NCBI RefSeq assembly: GCF_024171485.1
Contig: NZ_JALJZX010000001.1
Coordinates: 930,001 to 994,000 of the forward strand
DNA from: Chryseobacterium sp. HSC-36S06
GTDB lineage: Bacteria; Bacteroidota; Bacteroidia; Flavobacteriales; Weeksellaceae
Length of the DNA stretch: 64,000 nucleotides
Direction: 5' to 3'
Shown here one piece after another: positions 1 to 8,643 of the stretch (the first letter of the stretch is position 1; each line of letters opens with the position of its first letter). The translations under genes and the position numbers were made by a program. The notes below the pieces were generated by a model. That model saw nothing but the letters and a program-made list of their open reading frames with translations. It ran no database searches and had not been told where the DNA came from.

Positions 1-579
1 TATAATCTGGAAGGAAATATTCAGGATATTGATCTTCTGACGACTAAAATTCAGAATTTTGATAAAACAATTTCTACGATTCCGACTTACGATTTTTTGA
101 CGACGGAAATCAAGAATATCCAGGTGATGACCGAAAGCAATACGCGGAGAATCAAGCGATCCATTATTTTCAATATCAATTCCTTTAAATTTCTTGATGA
201 TGAAACGCTTGGCCGATTATCTAAAGTAAATTTAATTAAAAGCTATCTGGAAATTAAGAAATCGGAAATGTTTCAGGAAAGAAAACTCATCGAGAATCCC
301 GAACTGCTTATCAACGGAAGACAGCTTACTAATATCGGTGTTTTTCGGGAGTATGTTTTCAATTATCTTAAAAACAACCAGCATATTGATCAGGAAGGAA
401 CGATTCTGGTTCGTCAACTCGAAAATACTCCGCAGGGAATGCCGCTGGAGATTTACTGTTTTACCAATGATTCCCAGTGGGCCAACTACGAAGAGATTCA
501 GGCCGATATTTTCGATCATCTTCTTGTAGCTTCAAAGGAATTTGACCTTGAAGTGATACAGTTTGCAAAAATTCAATAA
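1..579 (+). CDS. MscS-family mechanosensitive channel (YbdG/MscM-like), C-terminal part
   Basis: The reading frame is open from base 1, so the gene begins upstream of the window and only the last 192 codons are present. An in-frame TTG at 97 is not needed as a start. The visible part has the cytoplasmic features of the YbdG (miniconductance) branch of the MscS family: SNTRRIKRSI in the beta domain, then NGRQLTNIGVFREY, TILVRQLENTPQG, PLEIYCFTND and EIQADIFDHL near the C-terminus. Family members are inner-membrane channels that open on membrane tension and protect against osmotic downshock. The pore helix lies outside the window. The stop is 2 bases before pdxJ, so the two genes are probably co-transcribed. 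The family call rests on motif memory and is firm; conductance class is inferred. Confidence 0.85.
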   Translation, partial: YNLEGNIQDIDLLTTKIQNFDKTISTIPTYDFLTTEIKNIQVMTESNTRRIKRSIIFNINSFKFLDDETLGRLSKVNLIKSYLEIKKSEMFQERKLIENPELLINGRQLTNIGVFREYVFNYLKNNQHIDQEGTILVRQLENTPQGMPLEIYCFTNDSQWANYEEIQADIFDHLLVASKEFDLEVIQFAKIQ

Positions 580-581
580 CA

Positions 582-1301
582 ATGACAAAACTTAGTGTAA
601 ATATCAATAAAATTGCAACGATCCGAAACGCCCGCGGAGGAGAACTTCCAAGTGTTACGGAAGCAGCAGTAAAACTTCAGGAATTTGGAGCACAGGGAAT
701 TACAATTCACCCAAGGCCGGACGAAAGACATATCACCAAAAAAGATGTCTATGACCTGAAACCTTTGGTTCATACCGAATTTAATATTGAAGGAAATCCG
801 CACCGTCCTTTCATCGATATGGTTCTTGAGATTAAGCCCGAGCAGGTGACACTGGTTCCGGATGCAGAAGATGCAATTACTTCGAACGCAGGCTGGGATT
901 GCGAAATGCATCTGGGGTTTTTAAAAAATGTGATTTCAGAGTTTAAAAATGCCGGTATACGAACCTCAATCTTCCTCGATCCCAATCCGGAAATGGTAAA
1001 ATTCGCGGCCGAAACCGGTACCGACCGAATTGAACTGTACACAGAAGCTTATGCTAAAAATTACAGTCAAAATAAAGAAGAGGCCATAAAGCCGTATGTA
1101 GACACAGCGAAAGAGGCGGAAAAATATGGTCTGGGTATAAACGCGGGACACGACCTAAGTCTGGAAAACCTTAAGTATTTTTCGGATCAGGTTCCGAATC
1201 TGCTCGAAGTTTCCATCGGTCACGCTTTGATTTCTGAAGCCCTCTATATGGGCCTCGAAAACACAGTGCAGGCTTATCTGAAGAGATTGGCTAAATGGTA
1301 A
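582..1301 (+). CDS. pdxJ: Pyridoxine 5'-phosphate synthase PdxJ
   Basis: A 239-residue protein of normal length for PdxJ, the TIM-barrel enzyme that condenses 3-amino-2-oxopropyl phosphate with 1-deoxy-xylulose 5-phosphate to make pyridoxine 5'-phosphate in the DXP-dependent vitamin B6 pathway. Diagnostic stretches are LSVNINKIATIRNARGG at the N-terminus, the substrate loop HPRPDERHI (about residues 43-51) and INAGHDLSLENL near residue 190. It starts 2 bases after the mechanosensitive-channel stop and is followed by a good terminator hairpin, so it ends a transcription unit. The precursor DXP must be made elsewhere, which is notable because this genome also carries a mevalonate-pathway gene (mvaD). 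Confidence 0.97.
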   Translation: MTKLSVNINKIATIRNARGGELPSVTEAAVKLQEFGAQGITIHPRPDERHITKKDVYDLKPLVHTEFNIEGNPHRPFIDMVLEIKPEQVTLVPDAEDAITSNAGWDCEMHLGFLKNVISEFKNAGIRTSIFLDPNPEMVKFAAETGTDRIELYTEAYAKNYSQNKEEAIKPYVDTAKEAEKYGLGINAGHDLSLENLKYFSDQVPNLLEVSIGHALISEALYMGLENTVQAYLKRLAKW

Positions 1302-1312
1302 AATCAGTGGGA

Positions 1313-1336
1313 ATCGGGCTTTAGCCCGATTTTTAT
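1313..1336 (+). terminator. Intrinsic terminator after pdxJ
   Basis: Perfect 8-bp stem ATCGGGCT/AGCCCGAT with a TT loop at 1313-1330, followed by TTTTTAT. The core GGGCTTTAGCCC recurs in the nrdB-nrdA spacer near 47572, so this hairpin may belong to a dispersed family. Confidence 0.8.
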
Positions 1337-1372
1337 ATTCAGTAATTATTGGCTTTTCGCCGAAAATTATGT

Positions 1373-1380
1373 TAATTTTG
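1373..1380 (+). promoter_or_regulatory. Bacteroidota -7 promoter element
   Basis: TAATTTTG matches TAnnTTTG, with a TTGG about 22 bases upstream as a possible -33 element. It sits 18 bases before the hydrolase ATG and just after the pdxJ terminator. Confidence 0.55.
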
Positions 1381-1398
1381 AAACTTAAATTTTTATAG

Positions 1399-2187
1399 AT
1401 GGAAATTCTACACGCGAAAATCTTCGGACAGGATAAGCCGGGAACTCCGCTTCTCGTTTTTCACGGCCTGTTTGGGATGCTGGATAACTGGGGAAGTTTC
1501 GGTAAAGAAATGGGCGAATTCTTTCCGGTTCACCTTATCGATTTAAGAAATCACGGTAAAAGTTTCCATTCGGCAGAAATGTCTCATGATGATTTGGCGC
1601 ACGATATCGCACATTATATGGAATTCCATCACATCGAAAAAGCGAATCTGCTCGGGCATTCTTTAGGCGGAAAAGCCGTGATGCAGTTTGCCATTAAATA
1701 TCCCATTAAAGTACAGAAGTTAATCGTTGCAGATATTGCTCCAAAAGCATACCCACCGCACCACCAGGGGATTCTGAAAGCCCTGGAAAGTGTAGATTTT
1801 GAAAAAATAACCACAAGGCAGGAAGCTGAAGAAGTCCTGCAGCAGTATATTCCGGAGAAATCGGTTATTCAGTTTCTGGCAAAAAATTTATATTGGACTG
1901 ATGATAAAAAACTGGCCTGGCGTTTTAATCTGAAAACCCTTTCGGAAAGATACAGTGAATTTGTTTCGAACGCAATAAAATTTGGTGTGTTTTCCGGAGA
2001 GACGCTGTTTATTGCCGGTGCAAAATCGAATTATATTTTACCGCAGGACGAATTTCAGATCAGGCAGCAATTCCCGCAGGCTTCCGTTATAAAAATAGAC
2101 AATGCCGGACATTGGGTTCAGGCAGAAAATCCTAAGGATTTCAACGAAGCAGTGAAAGATTTTCTTTCAGAAAACAGAATAGACTAA
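1399..2187 (+). CDS. Alpha/beta hydrolase (YbfF-like esterase)
   Basis: A 262-residue single-domain alpha/beta hydrolase without a signal peptide, so cytoplasmic. The oxyanion-hole region is FHGLFGMLDNW (residues 21-31), the nucleophile elbow is LLGHSLGGK with Ser88, and the catalytic His lies in DNAGHWVQAENP near the C-terminus. Length and motif order fit the YbfF-like esterases and the wider MhpC/YbfF family. The natural substrate cannot be read from sequence. It heads a plus-strand run with the SDR gene (9-base gap) and the acyl-CoA ligase (2-base gap), so a role in lipid or acyl-ester metabolism is plausible but inferred. Confidence 0.88.
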   Translation: MEILHAKIFGQDKPGTPLLVFHGLFGMLDNWGSFGKEMGEFFPVHLIDLRNHGKSFHSAEMSHDDLAHDIAHYMEFHHIEKANLLGHSLGGKAVMQFAIKYPIKVQKLIVADIAPKAYPPHHQGILKALESVDFEKITTRQEAEEVLQQYIPEKSVIQFLAKNLYWTDDKKLAWRFNLKTLSERYSEFVSNAIKFGVFSGETLFIAGAKSNYILPQDEFQIRQQFPQASVIKIDNAGHWVQAENPKDFNEAVKDFLSENRID

Positions 2188-2196
2188 AATTTACGC

Positions 2197-3210
2197 ATGA
2201 TTCTAGTTACCGGCGCTACAGGAATTCTCGGACGGGTTATCGTTTTACAGTTGTTGAAACAGGGTAAATCTGTGGTTGCCGCAAAACGAAAATCAAGCAA
2301 TATCGGGGAGGTAAAGAATTCCTATAAATTCTATACTGACAGTCCTGAAAGTTTCTTTGAGAAGATTAAATGGGTGGATGTAGATTTCGATGACATGTTC
2401 TCACTTCAAAATGCCCTGAAGGGAATCGAAGAAGTGTATCACTGCGCAGCGACAGTTAGTTTTCATCCGGCCGATCAGCGAAAAATGTATCACACCAATA
2501 TCGAGGGAACTAAAAATCTGCTTTTTGCGTGTGAAGGCTCAGGGGTTAAAAAATTCTGTTTCGTGAGTTCAATTGCAGTACTTGATGGCGTAAACGAAAA
2601 AGGCGAAACAGATGAGAGTTCAGATTATAACCTGAAATTAGATCATTCAGCCTACGCGGTTTCCAAACATTTCTCTGAAATGGAAGTTTGGCGTGCCGCA
2701 GCAGAAGGATTAAATACGGTTATTGTAAATCCCGGAATCATCATCGGCAGCGGAAACTGGACGCAAAGCAGCGGACTGATTTTCGAAAATTTGGCGAGAC
2801 CTTATACTTTTTCCGGTGGAGCATCTTATGTAGATGTGCGTGATGTGGCCAGGACATCCATAGAACTTATGGATAAAAATATTTTCGGTGAGCGGTTTAT
2901 CCTGATTTCTGAAAATAAACGCTATTTCGAGGTGGGTTCTTATGTAAGACAAAAATTGGGACTTGCCGCCCCGAAGATCATTCCATCGGTATTGCTTATG
3001 GTGGGAAGGGTTTTGAACTTTCTTTTTGGATGGCTTTTTTCACCTTTAAGAATGGTGGATAAAGTTAACACAGAATCAGTTACCACTTTCAGCACCGTAA
3101 GTAATAATAAAATTGTAGAAACCCTGGGATTCAAGTTCATCCCGGTAAGCGAAAGCATAAATTTCCACCTCGGAAATTACAGAACTGATAAAAAAAGCTT
3201 AAAAAAGTAG
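2197..3210 (+). CDS. NAD(P)-dependent epimerase/dehydratase (extended SDR)
   Basis: A 337-residue extended short-chain dehydrogenase. The Rossmann motif GATGILG lies at residues 6-12, and the active-site YAVSK (Tyr-x-x-x-Lys) lies near residue 154, preceded by the Ser of FVSSIAVLDG. NPGIIIGSG matches the conserved region after the catalytic Lys. The last third has a hydrophobic patch (VGRVLNFLFGWLF) that could associate with membrane. This subfamily includes 3-beta-hydroxysteroid-like and dihydroflavonol-4-reductase-like enzymes, and the substrate here is unknown. It is translationally close to the acyl-CoA ligase, with 2 bases between stop and start. Confidence 0.85.
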   Translation: MILVTGATGILGRVIVLQLLKQGKSVVAAKRKSSNIGEVKNSYKFYTDSPESFFEKIKWVDVDFDDMFSLQNALKGIEEVYHCAATVSFHPADQRKMYHTNIEGTKNLLFACEGSGVKKFCFVSSIAVLDGVNEKGETDESSDYNLKLDHSAYAVSKHFSEMEVWRAAAEGLNTVIVNPGIIIGSGNWTQSSGLIFENLARPYTFSGGASYVDVRDVARTSIELMDKNIFGERFILISENKRYFEVGSYVRQKLGLAAPKIIPSVLLMVGRVLNFLFGWLFSPLRMVDKVNTESVTTFSTVSNNKIVETLGFKFIPVSESINFHLGNYRTDKKSLKK

Positions 3211-3212
3211 AG

Positions 3213-4976
3213 ATGAATTTCGCAGAATTTTTAAACACGAATGCAGAGAAGTTCTCCATAAAACCGGCAATAGGTTTTAAAAAGAAAGACGTATGGAAAG
3301 AAATACACTGGCGCGATTTCCGCAGGATGGTGTTCAAGACGGCCAATGCGCTGAAAGAAGCCGGAATTTCTGAAAACGACAGGGTTGCAATATACTCCGA
3401 TAATTCGGCAGAATGGATCACCTTCGATCTGGCGATTCTCTCTCTGGGCGCTGTTACTGTACCTATTTATTCTACAAACAACGGCCCGCAGGCCGAATAT
3501 ATCATTAATGATTCTGAAGCGAAAATTATTTTAGTCGGCAATCAGGAGCAGTATGATGCCGCTTTCGAAATTCTTCAGAAAGAAAATACGCTGCAGCAAA
3601 TTATTGTCGCCAAAAAATCGATCTGGATCAAAAAGGACCGGAGTATGTATTTTGAAGATTTCATCAAAAAAGCTGAGGAACATTTTGATATTGTTCAAAA
3701 AGAAGACGATGATCTTGCGACCATTATCTACACTTCCGGTACCACCGGTGTACCGAAAGGAGTAATGCTTACACACCGCAATTTCCACGAATGTATCAAC
3801 GCACACTTCGATTTTTTTAAGTTCAAAAATTTCGAAAACGAAACTTCACTTGCTTTTCTTCCGCTTACCCACGTTTTCGAAAGAAGCTGGACTTTACTAT
3901 CGCTTTACGGCGGGGCAAAGGTTTATTTCCTCGAAAATACGAAACTCATTGCTCATGCCTTAACCGAAGTGAAACCTACGATGATGTGCGCGGTGCCAAG
4001 ATTCTACCAGAAAATCTACGCAGGCGTCAACGAAATGGTGCAGAACGGTTCGGAATCTAAAAAGAAAATATTCAACTGGGCAATGGAGATAGGAAGCCAG
4101 GTTGCTGATCTAAAACGCCTGGAAAAGTCAGTTCCTTTTAATTTAAAACTGAAAAATAACATTGCTGATTTTCTGGTTTTCAATAAAATCAAGAAAAAAA
4201 TGGGTGGAAAACTTTGGTTTATGCCTTGCGGAGGAGCCTCTGTTTCTCCTGAAGTAACAAGGTTTTTCGATGCTTTGGGTGTTCACATGACGGTAGGTTA
4301 TGGACTCACTGAAACTACGGCTACCTTAACCGCTTTTCCGTTTACTAAATATGAACACGGAAGCGCGGGAATTCCGCTTGGCGATACGCAGCTCAAAATC
4401 GGTGAGAACGACGAAATTCTTGCAAAAGGAAGCGGAATTATGAAAGGATATTATAAACTGCCGAAGGAAACTGCTGAGGTTTTCACGGAAGACGGATGGT
4501 TTAAAACAGGAGATGCCGGTAAATTTGATGATAAAGGCAATCTTTATATTACCGACAGAATCAAGGATTTGATGAAGACGGCTAACGGAAAATATATCAC
4601 GCCTCAGCCTATTGAAAATTTACTGTCCAACAATAATTACATCAACCAGGCAATGATTGTGGCAGAAGATAAACCTTTTGTCACAGCGTTGATTATTCCT
4701 AATTTCGAAGCGCTGAAAGAGCAGCTTCCTAAAATGAATATCCCGTTTACCAACTGGCAGGAAATTGTTGATTCAGAAAAAATTAAAGAGTTTTACCGCG
4801 AAAAACTCGAGGAAATTCAAAAAAGCCTTTCCGGTTTCGAAAAAGTGAAGAAATTTGTATTGATGCCTGCGGAATTCGAAATCAATACGGGAGAAATCAC
4901 GCCGACATTAAAGGTGAAGAGAAATGTAGTAATGCAGAAATACGCAGCGTTAATCGATAAGATGTACACTGCTTAG
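3213..4976 (+). CDS. Long-chain fatty-acid--CoA ligase (AMP-forming)
   Basis: A 587-residue member of the adenylate-forming (ANL) superfamily, of the length usual for Bacteroidota FadD/FAA-type ligases. The motifs are in order: the AMP-binding loop IIYTSGTTGVPKG near residue 173, VGYGLTETTA in the middle, DGWFKTGDAG (the ATP-binding Asp), then ITDRIKDLMKTANGKY with the hinge and the C-terminal Lys region. It would activate free fatty acids as acyl-AMP and then acyl-CoA at the cytoplasmic membrane. It directly follows the SDR gene, and mvaD starts 20 bases after its stop. All six genes from the channel to mvaD run the same way. Confidence 0.93.
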   Translation: MNFAEFLNTNAEKFSIKPAIGFKKKDVWKEIHWRDFRRMVFKTANALKEAGISENDRVAIYSDNSAEWITFDLAILSLGAVTVPIYSTNNGPQAEYIINDSEAKIILVGNQEQYDAAFEILQKENTLQQIIVAKKSIWIKKDRSMYFEDFIKKAEEHFDIVQKEDDDLATIIYTSGTTGVPKGVMLTHRNFHECINAHFDFFKFKNFENETSLAFLPLTHVFERSWTLLSLYGGAKVYFLENTKLIAHALTEVKPTMMCAVPRFYQKIYAGVNEMVQNGSESKKKIFNWAMEIGSQVADLKRLEKSVPFNLKLKNNIADFLVFNKIKKKMGGKLWFMPCGGASVSPEVTRFFDALGVHMTVGYGLTETTATLTAFPFTKYEHGSAGIPLGDTQLKIGENDEILAKGSGIMKGYYKLPKETAEVFTEDGWFKTGDAGKFDDKGNLYITDRIKDLMKTANGKYITPQPIENLLSNNNYINQAMIVAEDKPFVTALIIPNFEALKEQLPKMNIPFTNWQEIVDSEKIKEFYREKLEEIQKSLSGFEKVKKFVLMPAEFEINTGEITPTLKVKRNVVMQKYAALIDKMYTA

Positions 4977-4996
4977 CGCAAACTTAATAAGAAAAA

Positions 4997-6049
4997 ATGA
5001 ACGATTTTACAGGAAATAAAAACTTCAATATATCCAGCCAAACGGTTTCGGCGAGCTGTCCTTCGAATATCGCACTCATCAAATACTGGGGAAAATATGA
5101 GAACCAGATTCCCGCGAACCCAAGCATCAGTTACACCTTAAATAACTGCAAAACAAATACGTCGATGGAATTTGTCGCGGATGGGAAATTTTCTGTACAA
5201 ACCTTTCTTTCCGGCAATGAGGAGAAGAAATTTGCCGAAAAAATCGAAAAGTATTTCCGCAATATTGAGGAATTTCTTCCCTGGATTTTAAAAGGCAAAT
5301 ACATCATCAGAACCGAAAATACTTTTCCTCACAGTTCCGGAATTGCAAGTTCGGCGTCGGGATTTGGTGCGATCGCCAAGTGCTTAATGGAGCTCGAGCA
5401 GAATTTTTCAGGTATTCAGGATTGTGATTTTAAAGTGCGGAAGGCAAGTTTTCTTGCCAGATTAGGCAGCGGAAGCGCATGCAGAAGTCTGTACGCCGGT
5501 TTGGTAGTCTGGGGAACAACAAAAGAAGTTGAGGATAGTTCTGATCTTTATGCTGTGCAATACCCGAATGATGAAATTCACGAAGTTTTTAAGAGTTTCA
5601 ATGACTGGGTTCTTCTGATTCATGAAGGCGCAAAATCTGTAAGTTCTACGGTAGGTCACGGTTTAATGAACACCAATCCTTACGCGGAAAGAAGATTCCG
5701 CGAAGCACATGAAAGTTTCAGAACTTTAAAAGTAATTCTGAAGAACGGCGATCTTCAGAACTTCATTAAACTTGTTGAACATGAGGCGCTTACCCTCCAC
5801 GCGATGATGATGATGAGTGAGCCTGCTTTTATACTGATGAAAACCGGTACGCTGGAGGTGATTAATAAAATCTGGGATTTCCGCAAAGAGACAGGTTTGC
5901 CGCTTTTTTTCACCTTAGATGCGGGTGCAAATGTTCATCTGCTTTTTCCTGCGGACAATGAAGAAGATAAGATCAAGGAATTTATTGTAAAAGAACTTTT
6001 ACAACATACCCAGAATAACGGTGTAGTGAAAGACGTGATGAAATTCTAG
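4997..6049 (+). CDS. mvaD: Diphosphomevalonate decarboxylase
   Basis: A 350-residue GHMP-family protein. The N-terminal signature ASCPSNIALIKYWGKY with NPSISYTL, and the GHMP glycine/serine loop PHSSGIASSASGFGA (around residue 112), are typical of mevalonate 5-diphosphate decarboxylase. That enzyme makes isopentenyl diphosphate from mevalonate diphosphate with ATP. A C-terminal LDAGANVHLLF matches the conserved DAGPN-like region, here with Ala in place of Pro. It implies isoprenoid synthesis by the mevalonate route, as known for several Flavobacteriia. No other mevalonate gene is in the window. It ends 12 bases before the convergent minus-strand gene. Confidence 0.93.
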   Translation: MNDFTGNKNFNISSQTVSASCPSNIALIKYWGKYENQIPANPSISYTLNNCKTNTSMEFVADGKFSVQTFLSGNEEKKFAEKIEKYFRNIEEFLPWILKGKYIIRTENTFPHSSGIASSASGFGAIAKCLMELEQNFSGIQDCDFKVRKASFLARLGSGSACRSLYAGLVVWGTTKEVEDSSDLYAVQYPNDEIHEVFKSFNDWVLLIHEGAKSVSSTVGHGLMNTNPYAERRFREAHESFRTLKVILKNGDLQNFIKLVEHEALTLHAMMMMSEPAFILMKTGTLEVINKIWDFRKETGLPLFFTLDAGANVHLLFPADNEEDKIKEFIVKELLQHTQNNGVVKDVMKF

Positions 6050-6061
6050 AACTTCGCGAAA

Positions 6062-6256
6062 TTATTTCTTTGCGGAGAATCTGCTTAAAGTGTGGAGTAC
6101 GAAAACCACCAGAATTCCTAAAACCGCAGCTGACATTGATAAAATGAATTTAGCGTTTTCTTCGTGCCAGAAACCAAGCTGCCATTCCATTGCATAAAGG
6201 TTAAAGCCAATGAAAATTACGAATAACACTAAGAATATTTTATAAAAAACATGCAT
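6062..6256 (-). CDS. Small two-helix membrane protein, unknown function
   Basis: A 64-residue protein with two predicted membrane helices, around residues 5-23 and 39-57, joined by a short loop with WQLGFWHEEN. It ends with a basic SAKK tail. I do not recognise a family. It lies 11 bases downstream of marC on the same strand, so it is probably the second gene of a marC transcript. A real gene is supported by the ATG start, tight spacing and clear helices rather than by homology. Confidence 0.7.
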   Translation of the reverse strand: MHVFYKIFLVLFVIFIGFNLYAMEWQLGFWHEENAKFILSMSAAVLGILVVFVLHTLSRFSAKK

Positions 6257-6267
6257 TTTGTAAAGTC

Positions 6268-6864
6268 TTAAAATTTAACGTACGTGCTGAACAGCTGTGC
6301 AAAGTTGGCTGTAAACAGTTTAATTGAAATTGCGAGTAGAATAATTCCGAAAACTTTCTGTAAAACCTGAAGAGTTCCGTCACCCAGTTTTCTTTCGATC
6401 CAGTTCGCTGATTTCAGCACCAAATATACGAAAATTGTATTGAGGATGATTCCTGAAATGATATTAATATCATGATATTCCGCACGTAGAGACAGGGTAG
6501 TAGTTAATGTTCCGGCGCCGGCAATTAACGGAAATGCGATGGGAACAATAGAAGCGGATTTTGCTTCCTGATGTTTCTGGATCTCAATGCCCAGAATCAT
6601 TTCCACAGCGATAATGAAGATCACAAATGCCCCTGCAATCGCAAATGAATTTACATCTACTCCGATAAATTTCAGAATTTTATTCCCGATAAAAAGGAAG
6701 GAAATCATCAGAATACCCGAAACAATCGCAGCTTTTTCCGATTCAATATGCCCAAATTTCTGCTTTAAGCTTACGATAATAGGAATGGAACCCACAATAT
6801 CGATTACGGCGAAAAGAACCATAGTGGTAGTAAGCGTTTCTTTTAAAGAGAATGAGTCAAGCAT
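6268..6864 (-). CDS. MarC family integral membrane protein
   Basis: A 198-residue protein with about six hydrophobic helices and no signal peptide, the normal size of the MarC/UPF0056 family. Recognisable parts are LFAVIDIVGSIPI near the N-terminus, AFVIFIIAVEMILG in the middle and IAFPLIAGAGTLTT, which is highly conserved in the family. MarC proteins sit in the inner membrane. Their early link to multiple antibiotic resistance is not upheld and their substrate is unsettled. A TATTTTTG element on the minus strand lies just upstream of the ATG. Confidence 0.92.
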   Translation of the reverse strand: MLDSFSLKETLTTTMVLFAVIDIVGSIPIIVSLKQKFGHIESEKAAIVSGILMISFLFIGNKILKFIGVDVNSFAIAGAFVIFIIAVEMILGIEIQKHQEAKSASIVPIAFPLIAGAGTLTTTLSLRAEYHDINIISGIILNTIFVYLVLKSANWIERKLGDGTLQVLQKVFGIILLAISIKLFTANFAQLFSTYVKF

Positions 6865-6884
6865 TTCTAAAATTATTAATTTCG

Positions 6885-6892
6885 CAAAAATA
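6885..6892 (-). promoter_or_regulatory. -7 promoter element of marC
   Basis: Minus-strand TATTTTTG, matching TAnnTTTG, about 20 bases upstream of the marC ATG and between it and the end of batD. Confidence 0.5.
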
Positions 6893-6906
6893 TAAAAAAT
6901 AATTGA

Positions 6907-8643
6907 TTATTGCCTAATCTGGGAATATAAACGGATCACCGATTTTAAAAGTTCATCAATGTGCTCATCCGTATGAAATGGAGCATATTTTTCCATCTGA
7001 ATCTGTTCGGAAAGCGCACGGTAATCATCTGCAAATCGCTGGCCTTTATGTTTTTCCAGAAATTTTTTAAAATCTGATTCAGTATTTACACCAATGATTT
7101 CTTTTGTATCTCTGTGCAATTCATCATACACGGAAAGCAGTTTAGAGTAATCTTTATTGTCTGCTAATTTTTTTAAATATTCTATACTGTCATCAAACTG
7201 AACGCTTAATTGAGTTCGGAGTATCTCTTCAGTTTCTGCAATTGTTGTGATAGGCTTCAATTCTACAACAGGTTTTAAGGTACGGTTTGTCATTTTCTTT
7301 CTGACCACAAGAAATAGAGAAAGTAGTGCCCCCATTAATGCGAGATTACCAAAAACAATTTTCCAGTTTATAGTGCTTTTATCTTTTACTTTTAAATTAT
7401 GGGTCTGAAGAACCGGCGTATTCACCGTTTCCAGAACATTGTTAGTATAATCATTAACTCTTTCAAGTGTTGACTTTGCATCTGCAATCTGCTCAGGCGT
7501 CTTCACATCCAATACAATAAATTTGGAGCCTGCATCCACATAATTCTTTTCTTCCGGATTGAAGTAGGCAAAATCTTCAAATCTTACGGTAATTGGCCCC
7601 GCCTTTTTGGGAATAACCACATATTCAGCTACCAGATTACCAATCAGTCCGTCTTTTCGCGCATTGGTTTTGGTTGAAATTTTTGGGGCAAAAAAAACAT
7701 AATCGTCTGAATTCAGAATTTTTGGCAAATGAAGAGTACCGAAGTTCCCCGAACCGGAAACCTGTACCGCAATATTTACAGGTTTTTCAACCTGTGGTAT
7801 TTCGCCGGGATTTTTATTGGCTACTGTAATATCGAAATTACCCACGGCATTTTTAAAATGTACAGGCATGCCCTCGGGAAGTTTCTGGACGTTCAGCCTG
7901 ACCTTATTGGATGATATTTTTTCAGCTTTTGGCGCCCGGCCTAGTGAGGCAGAAATCGGAGGAACCTCTATATTACCTGTTTCTGAAGGGAAAATCATAA
8001 ATACAGCAATGATCTGAGAAGCTATTCCTGAGTGGGATTCAATTTCTGATTTGGCAAAGCTGACAGGCTTTATTCTGATATTTCTATGCTGCGGATATTG
8101 GATGTTATTAACCTTTCTGAAATTATCGTAATCGCGGCTATATGCCCGCAGAACTGCGATAGTGGGTTCGTTTTTATAGACTGTTTTATCCTTGATCTCC
8201 ATGTTGAGGTACAAATCATCTGAGAAATTGGTTGTGGCTACTGAAGATTTTTTATCGCCTTCCCTTACATTAATTTCGAAAGGTTCAGTTTTGTAAATTT
8301 TGCCGTTTACAGTCACGAGTACAGATCCGAACTTGAACTTGCCGGCCTGTTTTGGGTTCAGCACCATTTGGTAAACCAGTTGGTTCAGTACGTTTCCTTT
8401 TTTAGGATCTAGAACCACGGTATTCTGTTCAGAAGCCGTACCTATGATATCGAACTTAGACGTATCGGGCATTCTTAGCGGGGTTTCCTGCTCCATATTT
8501 TCCCCGGCAATTTCAAGTAAAACAGTAAGATTAAAGGGTTGGTTGACCTTCTGCTCTTTTACTTCAGAAATGGCTAAGGTTACCTGACCGTAAGTTAATA
8601 CGGCTGAAAATAGAAATAATATGTATGGAATTCGATTTTTCAT
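6907..8643 (-). CDS. batD: BatD family protein
   Basis: A BatD-like protein of 578 residues when started at the ATG whose first base is 8643. That base also ends the TAA stop of the preceding TPR gene (TAATG junction), and an upstream TTG would give two more residues. It has an N-terminal signal peptide ending near TYGQ, a long beta-rich periplasmic region with GNFDITVANKNPGEIP and VAEYVVIPKKAGPITV, one membrane helix near residue 430 (FGNLALMGALLSLFLVV) and a cytoplasmic helical tail. BatD ('oxygen tolerance') proteins accompany the moxR-VWA genes. They are thought to form an envelope complex with BatA/BatB, but the biochemical role is not established. It is the last gene of the operon. Confidence 0.9.
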   Translation of the reverse strand: MKNRIPYILFLFSAVLTYGQVTLAISEVKEQKVNQPFNLTVLLEIAGENMEQETPLRMPDTSKFDIIGTASEQNTVVLDPKKGNVLNQLVYQMVLNPKQAGKFKFGSVLVTVNGKIYKTEPFEINVREGDKKSSVATTNFSDDLYLNMEIKDKTVYKNEPTIAVLRAYSRDYDNFRKVNNIQYPQHRNIRIKPVSFAKSEIESHSGIASQIIAVFMIFPSETGNIEVPPISASLGRAPKAEKISSNKVRLNVQKLPEGMPVHFKNAVGNFDITVANKNPGEIPQVEKPVNIAVQVSGSGNFGTLHLPKILNSDDYVFFAPKISTKTNARKDGLIGNLVAEYVVIPKKAGPITVRFEDFAYFNPEEKNYVDAGSKFIVLDVKTPEQIADAKSTLERVNDYTNNVLETVNTPVLQTHNLKVKDKSTINWKIVFGNLALMGALLSLFLVVRKKMTNRTLKPVVELKPITTIAETEEILRTQLSVQFDDSIEYLKKLADNKDYSKLLSVYDELHRDTKEIIGVNTESDFKKFLEKHKGQRFADDYRALSEQIQMEKYAPFHTDEHIDELLKSVIRLYSQIRQ

